A stretch of 64,000 nt of DNA, taken from Oxalobacter paeniformigenes (GTDB lineage Bacteria; Pseudomonadota; Gammaproteobacteria; Burkholderiales; Burkholderiaceae_D). The notes below the pieces were generated by a model. The model saw nothing but the letters and a program-made list of their open reading frames with translations, was not told the DNA's origin and searched no databases. A program made the position numbers and the translations under genes. Shown here piece after piece: positions 53,484-61,615 of the stretch; position 1 is the stretch's first letter; every line of letters begins with the position of its first letter. The stretch is taken from contig NZ_JAMKYL010000007.1 in NCBI RefSeq assembly GCF_027158465.1, positions 1 through 64,000 on the forward strand. The letters are read 5' to 3'.

Positions 53484-54200
53484 TTACTGAAGCGGTGCGA
53501 TATTCCGGATGGTTTGCAAAAGCTTCAGGCCGCCTTCTTCATCGAACAGGATCTGAACCGGATACCAATTGTGGTCTGGCGAAAGCCATACGCGCATTTT
53601 CTGTTTTTTTCGGTCGTTTCTTGACAGTTCGACGGTTTTGATCGTGCCTAGCGGGGTGGTGAGTTCATCCTTCTTGATGACTTTGAATATCCATGGCTCG
53701 ATTTTGCTGCTGCCGGCAACCGGAAAAGTCAGCGTCGTGCCCGGGACGATACGGTCAGGATCGGCTTTTGCGACAGCAGCCAGTTGCCAGACGATGCTGG
53801 CACGGTCCTGTACGGTTTCATTCAGCGGTGCCGTTTTGTCGGCGCGGAAAGTGACCGTATGGTTGACGTAATCGAAAAGCGTAGTCGTTTGAGTCTTGCG
53901 GAGCCGTTTTTCGGTATATTTTTCCGGTACCAGTCCCTGTGCATCAACTCGTCCGGTGCTGTCGGCTTCCAGAATCTTGCCGAAGAGCGATACCTTTGCC
54001 TCGTTTCGGATCGAATAGTTTTTCGCTGAAGCTTTCCATTGGATGGATGAGTTGCCGTTCAATGCCAGCCCGTTATATTCGGCTTTTACCGAGTACGACA
54101 GATCGGCGGATGGCGGGATATCGGCGGCAGTACCGGCACAAGCCCATGCAGAAATGACAAACAACGTCATCAAGGCCATAACATAGCGTATCTTTTTCAT
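53484..54200 (-). CDS. DUF3108 domain-containing exported protein
   Basis: The 238-residue protein has a signal peptide (MKKIRYVMALMTLFVISAWACAGTAA) and then the DUF3108 pattern: LSYSVKAEYNGLALNGNSSIQW, STGRVDAQGLVPEKYTEKRL, TLTFPVAGSSKIEPWIFKV and DDHNWYPVQILF-like SPDHNWYPVQILFDEEGGL. It should be periplasmic. The function of this family is not known to me. It runs toward tamB, only 7 bases from its stop, so the two are convergent and not an operon. Confidence 0.85.
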   Translation of the reverse strand: MKKIRYVMALMTLFVISAWACAGTAADIPPSADLSYSVKAEYNGLALNGNSSIQWKASAKNYSIRNEAKVSLFGKILEADSTGRVDAQGLVPEKYTEKRLRKTQTTTLFDYVNHTVTFRADKTAPLNETVQDRASIVWQLAAVAKADPDRIVPGTTLTFPVAGSSKIEPWIFKVIKKDELTTPLGTIKTVELSRNDRKKQKMRVWLSPDHNWYPVQILFDEEGGLKLLQTIRNIAPLQ

Positions 54201-54236
54201 TTCGTAGTTCCCGATCGGCATGTAATAATGAACAAT

Positions 54237-54265
54237 TACCGGCAGGTCATGCCATCCTGCCGGTA
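54237..54265. repeat. Perfect 10-bp inverted repeat between divergent genes
   Basis: TACCGGCAGG (54237-54246) and CCTGCCGGTA (54256-54265) flank 9 bases. It lies between the DUF3108 and rfaE2 starts and lacks a T run, so it could be an operator or a leader hairpin. Confidence 0.5.
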
Positions 54266-54376
54266 GCTGATACCCGAGAACAAAACAGGAAACAGTGACA
54301 GCTTATCATGCCGGGTACGGCCGGCATGGCATTTCCGCCGTTCTTGCGGGATTTTTTCTGCCGATGGTTGCAAGGC

Positions 54377-54880
54377 ATGACAGATTTTCAGGATATCCGG
54401 ATGGCTTCTTTTTACGAAAAAATATGTGATCGTTCCTCGATCGTGTCGAAAGTTGCCGGTTTGCCAAAACCGGTCGTGTTGACGAACGGTGTGTTCGACA
54501 TTTTGCATCGCGGACATGTGACTTATCTGGAACAGGCGCGAGCCCTTGGCGCTTCGCTTGTGGTGGCCGTTAATACCGATGACTCAGTCAGGCGGCTCGG
54601 CAAGGGTGACGATCGTCCGGTCAATACCTGCGAAGACAGGATGGCGGTTCTTGCAGCACTGGAATCGGTCAGTGCGGTCGTGCCGTTCGGCGAAGATACG
54701 GCGCAGGCGATTGTTCGGGAATGCAGGCCGGATATTTATGTCAAGGGCGGTGATTACGACATGCATGTCATTCCGGAAGGGCGCGAGGTGCTTTCGTATG
54801 GCGGACAGGTCAGGGCGATTGACTTCCAGTACGATCGTTCGACGACCGCATTGCTGGAAAAAGTCAGACGCTCAAAATAA
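54377..54880 (+). CDS. rfaE2: D-glycero-beta-D-manno-heptose 1-phosphate adenylyltransferase
   Basis: It makes ADP-heptose precursor for the inner core of LPS. The 167-residue nucleotidyltransferase has VVLTNGVFDILHRGHVTYLEQA with the H-x-G-H motif, VAVNTDDSVRRLGKGDDRPVN, and YVKGGDYDM. In E. coli this domain is fused to the kinase in HldE; here it stands alone, as is usual in Betaproteobacteria. Start 54377 (MTDFQDIR) or 54401 (MASFYEK) are both possible. Its last 9 bases overlap the end of ttcA on the other strand. Confidence 0.93.
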   Translation: MTDFQDIRMASFYEKICDRSSIVSKVAGLPKPVVLTNGVFDILHRGHVTYLEQARALGASLVVAVNTDDSVRRLGKGDDRPVNTCEDRMAVLAALESVSAVVPFGEDTAQAIVRECRPDIYVKGGDYDMHVIPEGREVLSYGGQVRAIDFQYDRSTTALLEKVRRSK

Positions 54881-55705
54881 ATCCGGTTCTTCCGTCCCGG
54901 CGGAGTCTGCCGCCAGTGTGCCGAAGTCGTAAAGATCACGATCCATCAGGTGTGACGGTACGACGGTGGACAGTGACGAAAAAATGTTTTCGATCCGGCC
55001 TGGATAGCGTTTTTCCCATTCACGCAGCATCATCTTGATATGGCGGCGTTGCTGGTTTTCTTTCGCGCCGCACAGGTTTTCCGGAAAGACCGGATAGTCG
55101 CGCAATGCGGCAAAACGTTCGATATCGGCTTCTCGCACATAGGTCAGCGGACGGATGACGATATGGCGACCGTCACCGGTTTTCAGTTTCGGTGGCATGC
55201 CCTTGAGTTTGGAACCGAAAAACAGATTCAGAAAGAATGTTTCCAGTACATCGTCGCGATGGTGTCCCAGCGCGATCTTGGTTGCCCCCAGCTCTCCTGC
55301 GACGCGGTAAAGAATGCCGCGCCGCAATCTGGAACAGAGGGAACAGACCGGCTTGTTTTCGGGAATCAGTCGTTCGATGATGCTGTAGGTATCCTGCGAT
55401 TCGATATGGAACGGTACGTTGCGTTCCCTGAGATAGGCAGGCAGGATATCTTTGGGAAATCCGGGAAAATGCTGGTCCAGATTGACGGCGACGATATCGA
55501 AATGAACCGGCGCACGGGCCCGCAGCCCCAGCAGGATATCGAGCAGTGCGAAACTGTCCTTGCCACCGGACATGCAGACCATGACCTTGTCCTGATCCTC
55601 GATCAGGTTGAAATCACCGATGGCTTTGCCGACCTGTCGGTACAAGCGCTTTACCAGTTTGTTGTTTTCAAAGCCGGTTTTGTAAAACTGTTTGCGCGTA
55701 ACCAT
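54872..55705 (-). CDS. ttcA: tRNA 2-thiocytidine biosynthesis protein TtcA
   Basis: It thiolates cytidine 32 of tRNA with ATP and an iron-sulfur cluster. The 277-residue protein has the PP-loop VCMSGGKDSFALLDILL, the CSLCSRLRRGILY CXXC motif and LGHHRDDVLETFFLNLFFG. A third cysteine is in ENLCGAKENQQRRHIK. The start MVTRKQFYKTGFENNK at 55705 is chosen over 55771, which would overlap folB. The gene follows folB closely on the minus strand. Confidence 0.94.
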   Translation of the reverse strand: MVTRKQFYKTGFENNKLVKRLYRQVGKAIGDFNLIEDQDKVMVCMSGGKDSFALLDILLGLRARAPVHFDIVAVNLDQHFPGFPKDILPAYLRERNVPFHIESQDTYSIIERLIPENKPVCSLCSRLRRGILYRVAGELGATKIALGHHRDDVLETFFLNLFFGSKLKGMPPKLKTGDGRHIVIRPLTYVREADIERFAALRDYPVFPENLCGAKENQQRRHIKMMLREWEKRYPGRIENIFSSLSTVVPSHLMDRDLYDFGTLAADSAGTEEPDLF

Positions 55706-55722
55706 GTCGAACCGGTGCCTGT

Positions 55723-56118
55723 TCAGAGATCTTCGCGGAAACGGAAGATTTCGACGCCGATGCTTTCGCAATCTTCATATACATCGGGTTTTTCCGTGGA
55801 CACACGCACGGCCATGACATGCGGGTTGGCAAGCAGCATGCGTGCGACATCATCGCATAATGTCTCCTGGAGATTGATATGGCCTTTCGATGTCCGTTCG
55901 GCCAGGGTATCCCGAATGAAGGAATAATCGACCACTTCGGAGAGCTGGTCATTGACAGGTGTCGAGAGGGCCAGGGGAATATACAGGTCCACATTCACCA
56001 GCAGGCGCTGGGCGCGTTTTTTTTCGAAATCGTGGACACCGATCCGGACCGGTACCTCGTAATTGCGCAAAAAAAGTCTGCGGCAATTGATCAGTTTGGG
56101 ATGAAGAAGTGTATGCAT
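55723..56118 (-). CDS. folB: Dihydroneopterin aldolase
   Basis: It cleaves dihydroneopterin to the hydroxymethylpterin used in folate synthesis. The 131-residue protein has LFLRNYEVPVRIGVHDFEK, QRLLVNVDLYIPLA, VVDYSFIRDTLAERTSKGHI and LQETLCDDVARMLLANP, the standard FolB order with the catalytic-site Glu and Tyr. It lies 4 bases after the FolM-like reductase gene and 17 bases before ttcA, in one minus-strand operon. Confidence 0.94.
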   Translation of the reverse strand: MHTLLHPKLINCRRLFLRNYEVPVRIGVHDFEKKRAQRLLVNVDLYIPLALSTPVNDQLSEVVDYSFIRDTLAERTSKGHINLQETLCDDVARMLLANPHVMAVRVSTEKPDVYEDCESIGVEIFRFREDL

Positions 56119-56122
56119 GGTA

Positions 56123-56911
56123 TTACGAGTTGTTTTGAGCGCTCATTTTTGCGATGAACATGACATCCTGCGATAACGGGATCAGGTGTTGCCCGCCGTC
56201 GACCATGATGGTCGTGCCGGTAATGGCCGGAGAATCGGCGACGAAACAGACGGCCGAAGCGATGTCCTCGGGGGTGCTGGAACGTCCCAGCGGTGTGTTT
56301 TTGTGTGCGATCTGGAAATCCTGTTCGGTCTGTTCACCCGAGACGAGGGTAATGCCGGGTGCGATGCCTACGACACGCAGCTTCGGTGCCAGTTCCTGTG
56401 CCAGCAGGGTGGTGGCGGTATTCAGTGCGGCTTTCGACAGGGTATAGGACAGAAAACTCGGGTTGAGATTGTCCAGTTTCTGGTCCAGCAGATTGATGAC
56501 GACCGATTGTTCACCTTCAGGTGTCATGGCGTACAGTGCACGGGATAGCAATACCGGTGCCGTCAGGTTCGTGCGCATGTGAAAATCCAGCGAATGCGCC
56601 GAAAAGTCAGTTACGCTGTCGTGCTCGAATACCGAAGCATTGTTGACGAGACACGATGGCGTTCCCAGAGCTTGCTGAACCCGTGTCATGAGGGTATTGA
56701 CGGCATCTTCATCGGTCAGATCGCAACGCAGCGCGACGGAACGGCGTCCCAGATTCCGGATGTCCTGGACCGTTCGCATCGCATCCTGTTCGGAGAAACG
56801 GTAATGCACGGCGACATCCCAGCCATGTTCGGCAAGGAACAGGGCGATAACGCGGCCGATACGTCTGGCGGCGCCGGTGACCACTGCGATTTTGGATGGC
56901 TGAGGGGACAT
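56123..56911 (-). CDS. SDR-family pteridine reductase-like protein (FolM type)
   Basis: The 262-residue short-chain dehydrogenase has the N-terminal NADP motif VVTGAARRIGRVIALFLAE, a TG-x3-R-x-G pattern shared with pteridine reductases and FolM; NNASVF; the catalytic YTLSK (Tyr-x3-Lys); and the C-terminal GTTIMVDGGQHL. The position next to folB supports reduction of dihydrofolate or dihydromonapterin. Start 56911 (MSPQPSKIAVVTG) is preferred over 56962. It is divergent from the methyltransferase gene. Confidence 0.87.
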   Translation of the reverse strand: MSPQPSKIAVVTGAARRIGRVIALFLAEHGWDVAVHYRFSEQDAMRTVQDIRNLGRRSVALRCDLTDEDAVNTLMTRVQQALGTPSCLVNNASVFEHDSVTDFSAHSLDFHMRTNLTAPVLLSRALYAMTPEGEQSVVINLLDQKLDNLNPSFLSYTLSKAALNTATTLLAQELAPKLRVVGIAPGITLVSGEQTEQDFQIAHKNTPLGRSSTPEDIASAVCFVADSPAITGTTIMVDGGQHLIPLSQDVMFIAKMSAQNNS

Positions 56912-57069
56912 GGATGGAAAGTCGTTTTGCCGGATGAAAAACGAAATTGTACGCGAAGCCACAGGGTTTGCGGCAGGGATCGTGTCATCCTGTGCGGTAA
57001 ATGGCGATCTTTCGATGGTTTGGCGCTAGACTTGACGTCAGGAATGATCGACAGGAAAGATTGCCGTAT

Positions 57070-58218
57070 ATGACAAATGTACAAGTGCCACCGGAAGCAA
57101 TCGTTTCATCCGACAGACTGAAACGGAAAATTATCCGGGAGATTATGTCGCAGGAGGGATGGATATCGTTTGCACGCTACATGGAGTGTGTTTTGTATGA
57201 ACCGTTACTGGGCTATTACAGCGGCGGGTCAGTCAAACTCGGTCGTGACGGGGACTTCGTGACGGCACCTGAAATCAGCACCCTGTACGGCAGGACCATG
57301 GCACAAGCCATATTGCCGTTACTGGAACAGACAGGCATGCGGATACTGGAATTCGGAGCGGGGTCCGGCAAGCTGGCGCGTGACATCATGGATGAACTGG
57401 CCGATGCCGGCAGACCGCCGGTACAGTACAGCATACTGGAGCTTTCCGGGGAGTTGCGTCAGCGTCAGCAACAGACGCTGGCGGGATATGAGATGGTACG
57501 CTGGCTGACAGAGTTGCCGGAATGTTTCGATGGTGTGATGATCGCCAATGAAGTGCTCGATGCCATGCCGGTAGAGCTCGTTGTCAGGCGGGACGGCAGT
57601 TGGCATGAATTGGGTGTGGGATATGAAGACGGGGAACTGGTAATGCGCGAGCGGACGGCAGGTGATGTGCTTTTGGATGCCATCGCATGCCGGATTCCCG
57701 ATGCGGACAGGCTGCCGGAAGGATATGTCACGGAAATCCACACGCGTGCATACGGATTTGTCAGGACACTGGCCGATATGCTGGTATCGGGAAAAGCCGG
57801 TGTGGCGGTATTGTCTGATTACGGGTTTCCTGCGCATGAGTATTACCATCCCGACAGAATCCGTGGAACGCTGATGTGTCATTACCAGCATCAGGCGCAT
57901 ACCGATCCGTTTTATCTTCCGGGATTGCAGGATGTGACGGCGCATGTCGATTTTACGGCCGTTGCACGTGAGGCGGAAACGGGCGGAGCGGATGTGCTGT
58001 GCTATGCGAATCAGGCGGCTTTCCTGATCGGAGCGGGACTGATCGAAAGACTGGAAAAAGAGGTAAGAGACAATACCGGCGATCCCGTACGGTTACGGGC
58101 AGTCCAGACCTTGCTGTCGTCGGCCGAGATGGGCGAGCTGTTCAAGGTCATGGTATTGGGACACCATGTCGAACCGCCCGCATTCATGTCGGCGATCGAC
58201 AGAAGCGGGCGGCTGTAA
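57070..58218 (+). CDS. SAM-dependent methyltransferase, MidA/NDUFAF7 type
   Basis: The 382-residue protein belongs to the family whose mitochondrial member NDUFAF7 methylates an arginine of complex I. The motifs ISFARYMECVLYEPLLGYYSG, FVTAPEISTLYGRTMAQAI, ILEFGAGSGKLARDIMDEL (SAM site) and VMIANEVLDAMPVELV are present. A ribosome site AGGAAAG lies before the ATG at 57070; the frame opens earlier at 57001 without a site. A complex I target in bacteria is only suggested by the family name. Confidence 0.9.
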   Translation: MTNVQVPPEAIVSSDRLKRKIIREIMSQEGWISFARYMECVLYEPLLGYYSGGSVKLGRDGDFVTAPEISTLYGRTMAQAILPLLEQTGMRILEFGAGSGKLARDIMDELADAGRPPVQYSILELSGELRQRQQQTLAGYEMVRWLTELPECFDGVMIANEVLDAMPVELVVRRDGSWHELGVGYEDGELVMRERTAGDVLLDAIACRIPDADRLPEGYVTEIHTRAYGFVRTLADMLVSGKAGVAVLSDYGFPAHEYYHPDRIRGTLMCHYQHQAHTDPFYLPGLQDVTAHVDFTAVAREAETGGADVLCYANQAAFLIGAGLIERLEKEVRDNTGDPVRLRAVQTLLSSAEMGELFKVMVLGHHVEPPAFMSAIDRSGRL

Positions 58219-58240
58219 ACCGTGGAAAGGGGACAAGACC

Positions 58241-58846
58241 TTATTTGCCGGAAGACTGCGCAGTCGCCATCTTTGCCGTCAGATCTTTTCTCTGGATCGG
58301 CTCGGACCACGTAAAGTCGGTTTTGACCTTGTCGCGGCGCATATCCATGTTCCATCCGCCACGGCCGGAAGACGTTTCGGCCCATCCGGAGAGACTGACC
58401 GACAGGGGAATCCGGATTGTGGACATTTTTTTGTCATCCAGTTGCATATAGGTACGGATGGCGATCTGTTCCATGATTTTCTGCGCCGGCGGAGAGCAGT
58501 TGTCACGGATATAGGCACGTGCATTCGGATTCTGCAGAACTTTTTGCCAGTCGGTTTCGCCGGGGACGGTGTTGTACAAGCCTTTCATGAACTTGTAGGC
58601 GCCGGCTTCGCCTTCACGGAAACGGAGCGTGAAGTCGTACTGGGCGACATATGTCCAGATACCCGGCAGGGAATCGGTCTTTTCATAAGAGCCGACCTTG
58701 ATCCACTTGCATTGGTAGGCATCCGACAGCATATCGACCATATCTTCGTCATTCGGGCGTGCGCAACCGGTCAGAATGGATACGGCCGGTGCGATGAGCA
58801 GGCACAAAAGAAACAGTTTGTATTTTTTTAAAGCGTTGAAAATCAT
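58241..58846 (-). CDS. Hypothetical lipoprotein
   Basis: The 201-residue protein begins with a lipoprotein signal (KKYKLFLLCLLIAPAVSILTGC, lipid Cys at 28). The rest is soluble with no motif I recognise, with many Lys, Arg and Tyr residues and the phrase WTYVAQYDFTLRFREGEAG. It is convergent with the methyltransferase gene, 22 bases apart. It should sit in the periplasmic face of the inner or outer membrane. No function is assigned. Confidence 0.78.
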   Translation of the reverse strand: MIFNALKKYKLFLLCLLIAPAVSILTGCARPNDEDMVDMLSDAYQCKWIKVGSYEKTDSLPGIWTYVAQYDFTLRFREGEAGAYKFMKGLYNTVPGETDWQKVLQNPNARAYIRDNCSPPAQKIMEQIAIRTYMQLDDKKMSTIRIPLSVSLSGWAETSSGRGGWNMDMRRDKVKTDFTWSEPIQRKDLTAKMATAQSSGK

Positions 58847-58967
58847 TCGATCAGTCCATAGTCAGTAATACAACCGATCCGTCATTGTACTGAAAAAGTG
58901 CCCATAAAACGAACATGAGTTTTCGTACCTTACGGGCACCGTACGGTACAGCGACGACAGGCCGGTA

Positions 58968-59369
58968 TCATGCACCCCAGTAAATATCCTTTTTCTTTTT
59001 GTTTGCGGCCTTGAGCAGTTGCAAAAACGGATAGGAGCGAGCAGAGAAACTCACCGGCGGTTCCGGTTTCGGTTGTTTCGGTTTCTTTTCCTTGTAGGGA
59101 TCATCGTCCTTGTCGTCGCCTTCTTCCTGTTCGCGTTCCCGACGTTCCTGTTCTTCTTTTTCCTGCCGTTCCCTTTCGGCTTTTTCTTCCGCCTCGATCT
59201 GTTTTCTGCGAGCGATTTCTTTTTCAAGTGTGGCGATAGCGGCTTCGGTCTCATCCGAAGTAATGATGCCTTTTTCGGTTTCTTTTCCGAAAAGGTCAAG
59301 AATTTGCTTGGCGTTTTCCTCGAACATCATGATGTCCGCGCCAGCTTTCGATTTGAATATAACAAGCAT
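58968..59369 (-). CDS. DUF1840 domain-containing protein
   Basis: A small cytosolic protein of 133 residues. The N-terminal half MLVIFKSKAGADIMMFEENA and QILDLFGKETEKGIITSDETE match the DUF1840 family of Betaproteobacteria. The middle (residues 50-100) is a highly charged Lys/Glu/Arg stretch, probably a helical coil, then a Pro/Lys-rich piece. The C-terminus SYPFLQLLKAANKKKKDIYWG is conserved-looking. No function is known to me. Confidence 0.88.
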   Translation of the reverse strand: MLVIFKSKAGADIMMFEENAKQILDLFGKETEKGIITSDETEAAIATLEKEIARRKQIEAEEKAERERQEKEEQERREREQEEGDDKDDDPYKEKKPKQPKPEPPVSFSARSYPFLQLLKAANKKKKDIYWGA

Positions 59370-59411
59370 GTTTTTCTCCCGAATAAATATGACAGGCTGA
59401 AAATTCCGGAA

Positions 59412-60932
59412 TCACATCTCTTTCAGCGCCCGCCTGTACTGGATCGCCTCGGCGATATGTTCAGGCAGAATCATTGCCGTGCCTGCCAGATCCGCGATGG
59501 TTCTGGCGATTTTCAGAACGCGGTGGTATGCACGCGCAGACCACATGAAACGCGACATGGCCGACTTGAGTAACTGTTCCCCGGTTTTCTCCGGTACACA
59601 GAACATATCGATTTCACTCACGGTGAGCAAATGGTTGGGTTTGCCTTGCCGCTTTATCTGCAAGTCGAAAGCGCGGGCGACACGTGCTGCAATCGCAGCG
59701 GATGATTCTCCGTCAGACTGTTTTAACAGTTCTTCCTGTCCAGGCGCATTGATCTGTATCTGGATATCGATACGATCAAGCAGTGGTCCCGATATTTTTC
59801 GCTGGTAACGTGCAATGGCATCCGGGGTGCACTGGCATTTTCCGGAAGGATGGCCATGGTAACCACACGGACAGGGATTCATGGCGGCAATCAGCTGGAA
59901 GCGAGCCGGGAAATCAGCCTGTCGTGCTGCACGCGAAATCACGATATGTCCCGATTCAAGCGGTTCGCGCAAGACCTCAAGGACATGGCGGTCGAATTCC
60001 GGCAATTCGTCAAGAAACAGGACACCCTGATGTGCGAGCGATACCTCGCCGGGACGTGGTATGCTGCCGCCACCGATAAGCGCGACGGCAGATGCCGTGT
60101 GATGCGGCGCACGGAAGGGACGGATCTTCCATTGTAACGGACTGAACGTGCCGCAGATGGAACTGACAGCTGCCGACTCCATGGCTTCCTCTTCCGTCAT
60201 GGGCGGCAATATGCCGACAAGACGGGATGCCAGCATCGTTTTGCCTGTACCGGGCGGACCGCTCATCAGGACACTGTGGCGACCGGCTGCAGCGATTTCC
60301 AGCGCTCTTTTGGCTTGTTGCTGGCCTTTGACTTCGCTGAAATCGGGATATTGCGGCATGTGAGTGACGGCTGTTTCGGAAAAAGGATGCAGAACCGGTT
60401 GTGCCTGATCAGAATTGAGGTGGGCGCAGACATCAAGCAATGTGTCGGCCGGCAATACCGAAAGGCCGGAGACAAGTGCGGCTTCCGGGGCATTGTCGCG
60501 CGGTATGATGAAAGCATGGTCAGGTGCGTCGGAGTATGACTGCCGGATGGCGCACGCCATGGCCAGCGCACCGCGGACAGGACGCAATTCTCCGGAGAGG
60601 GACAATTCACCGGCGAAAGTGCAGGCGGTGAGCCTGTCCTGACGGATTTGTCCGGATGCCGCCAGAATGCCCAGCGCGATGGGCAGGTCGAAACGGCCGG
60701 ATTCCTTGGGCAAGTCCGCAGGTGCCAGATTGACAGTGATGCGTCTGGCGGGAAAGTCGAAATGGGTGTTTTGCAGTGCGGCTCTGACCCTGTCGCGTGC
60801 TTCCTTGACTTCGGTTTCAGGCAAGCCGACGATAGTGAAAGCCGGCAAGCCATTGGCGATATGGACTTCCACCGTGACTTCCGGCGCATTCATTCCGGCA
60901 AGGGAGCGGCTTTTGAGAAGGGCAAGGGTCAT
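59412..60932 (-). CDS. comM: YifB/ComM-family Mg-chelatase-like AAA+ ATPase
   Basis: A hexameric helicase that aids branch migration during natural transformation in species studied. The 506 residues have an N-terminal Lon-protease-like domain (LALLKSRSLAGMNAPEVTVEVHI), a middle AAA+ domain with Walker A SGPPGTGKTMLASRL and Walker B GVLFLDELPEF, and a C-terminal Mg-chelatase lid (GPLLDRIDIQIQI, SARAYHRVLKIARTIADL). The start overlaps the ubiK stop as ATGA, so the two genes are translationally coupled. Confidence 0.95.
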   Translation of the reverse strand: MTLALLKSRSLAGMNAPEVTVEVHIANGLPAFTIVGLPETEVKEARDRVRAALQNTHFDFPARRITVNLAPADLPKESGRFDLPIALGILAASGQIRQDRLTACTFAGELSLSGELRPVRGALAMACAIRQSYSDAPDHAFIIPRDNAPEAALVSGLSVLPADTLLDVCAHLNSDQAQPVLHPFSETAVTHMPQYPDFSEVKGQQQAKRALEIAAAGRHSVLMSGPPGTGKTMLASRLVGILPPMTEEEAMESAAVSSICGTFSPLQWKIRPFRAPHHTASAVALIGGGSIPRPGEVSLAHQGVLFLDELPEFDRHVLEVLREPLESGHIVISRAARQADFPARFQLIAAMNPCPCGYHGHPSGKCQCTPDAIARYQRKISGPLLDRIDIQIQINAPGQEELLKQSDGESSAAIAARVARAFDLQIKRQGKPNHLLTVSEIDMFCVPEKTGEQLLKSAMSRFMWSARAYHRVLKIARTIADLAGTAMILPEHIAEAIQYRRALKEM

Positions 60933-61201
60933 TTTCCGTCGTCGGGATGGGATGGATGGTTTTCCATGTGCCGCAGCTTGTGTTCAAGTTCCGAGATGCG
61001 GGCTTCAAGGGAAAGAATCTTGTTTTCCAGCCGTGAAATGAGCAATTTCTGGACTTCATAATCTTCCGCTGTCACGACATCCAGTCGGGAAACGGCCTGT
61101 GTCAGGACGGCCCGGATATTGCGTTCGATGTCTTTTGCGGGAGATGCGGACATGAGTTGTCCCAGTTTGGCCTGCAGATCGTCCAGTAATTTCTTGCTCA
61201 T
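60929..61201 (-). CDS. ubiK: UbiK/BMFP-family accessory factor
   Basis: This 90-residue protein begins MSKKLLDDLQAKLGQLMSAS. A coiled-coil follows in the second half (VQKLLISRLENKILSLEARI, SELEHKLRHME). It matches the YqiC/UbiK family, which helps the ubiquinone-making complex under oxygen, and membrane fusogenic activity has also been reported. Start 61201 is chosen; the frame extends to 61261 without a ribosome site. It is the first gene of the pair with comM. Confidence 0.9.
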   Translation of the reverse strand: MSKKLLDDLQAKLGQLMSASPAKDIERNIRAVLTQAVSRLDVVTAEDYEVQKLLISRLENKILSLEARISELEHKLRHMENHPSHPDDGK

Positions 61202-61615
61202 GATGTTTCCTTTGCATGGATGGAAAGCCGTTTGTCCGGCGGCAAGCGACAGAGCAGTCATCGCGAAGTTGGATAAGCGTATTTTAGCGGACTATTGCTC
61301 GCTACGGTTTCGGCAGACAGGGAATTGCGCAAGAAAATGCATGATACGTGGTGCTATTCGCCAAAAAGCGTGCATATGACACGAACCTGACAGAATTGGC
61401 TGGCAAGTCGTGTCATATCAAGCAATTATTTTCATTAACAGGTAGTATATGGAAATCGGTGCGGACTGATCTGTTGAGCGGTATTTTTTGACAAGATACA
61501 TGTCGGCGGCATTTTTGAGACTGTACGGCGAACATGGGATGATCGTCGTGCAGGATCGACCGGAACAGATCAAGCACAGTCTCTATTGTGGATAAACGCG
61601 AACGGAAGGATTTTT
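61202..61615. other. Intergenic region between ubiK and gshA
   Basis: About 410 bases between divergent genes with no supported gene. The main structure is the inverted repeat at 61374-61418. GGAAGGA marks the gshA ribosome site. Confidence 0.55.
61374..61418. repeat. Perfect 11-bp inverted repeat upstream of gshA
   Basis: ATATGACACGA (61374-61384) and TCGTGTCATAT (61408-61418) are separated by 23 bases, putting the half-site centres 34 bp (about three helix turns) apart. It lies near 200 bp before gshA. Confidence 0.55.
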
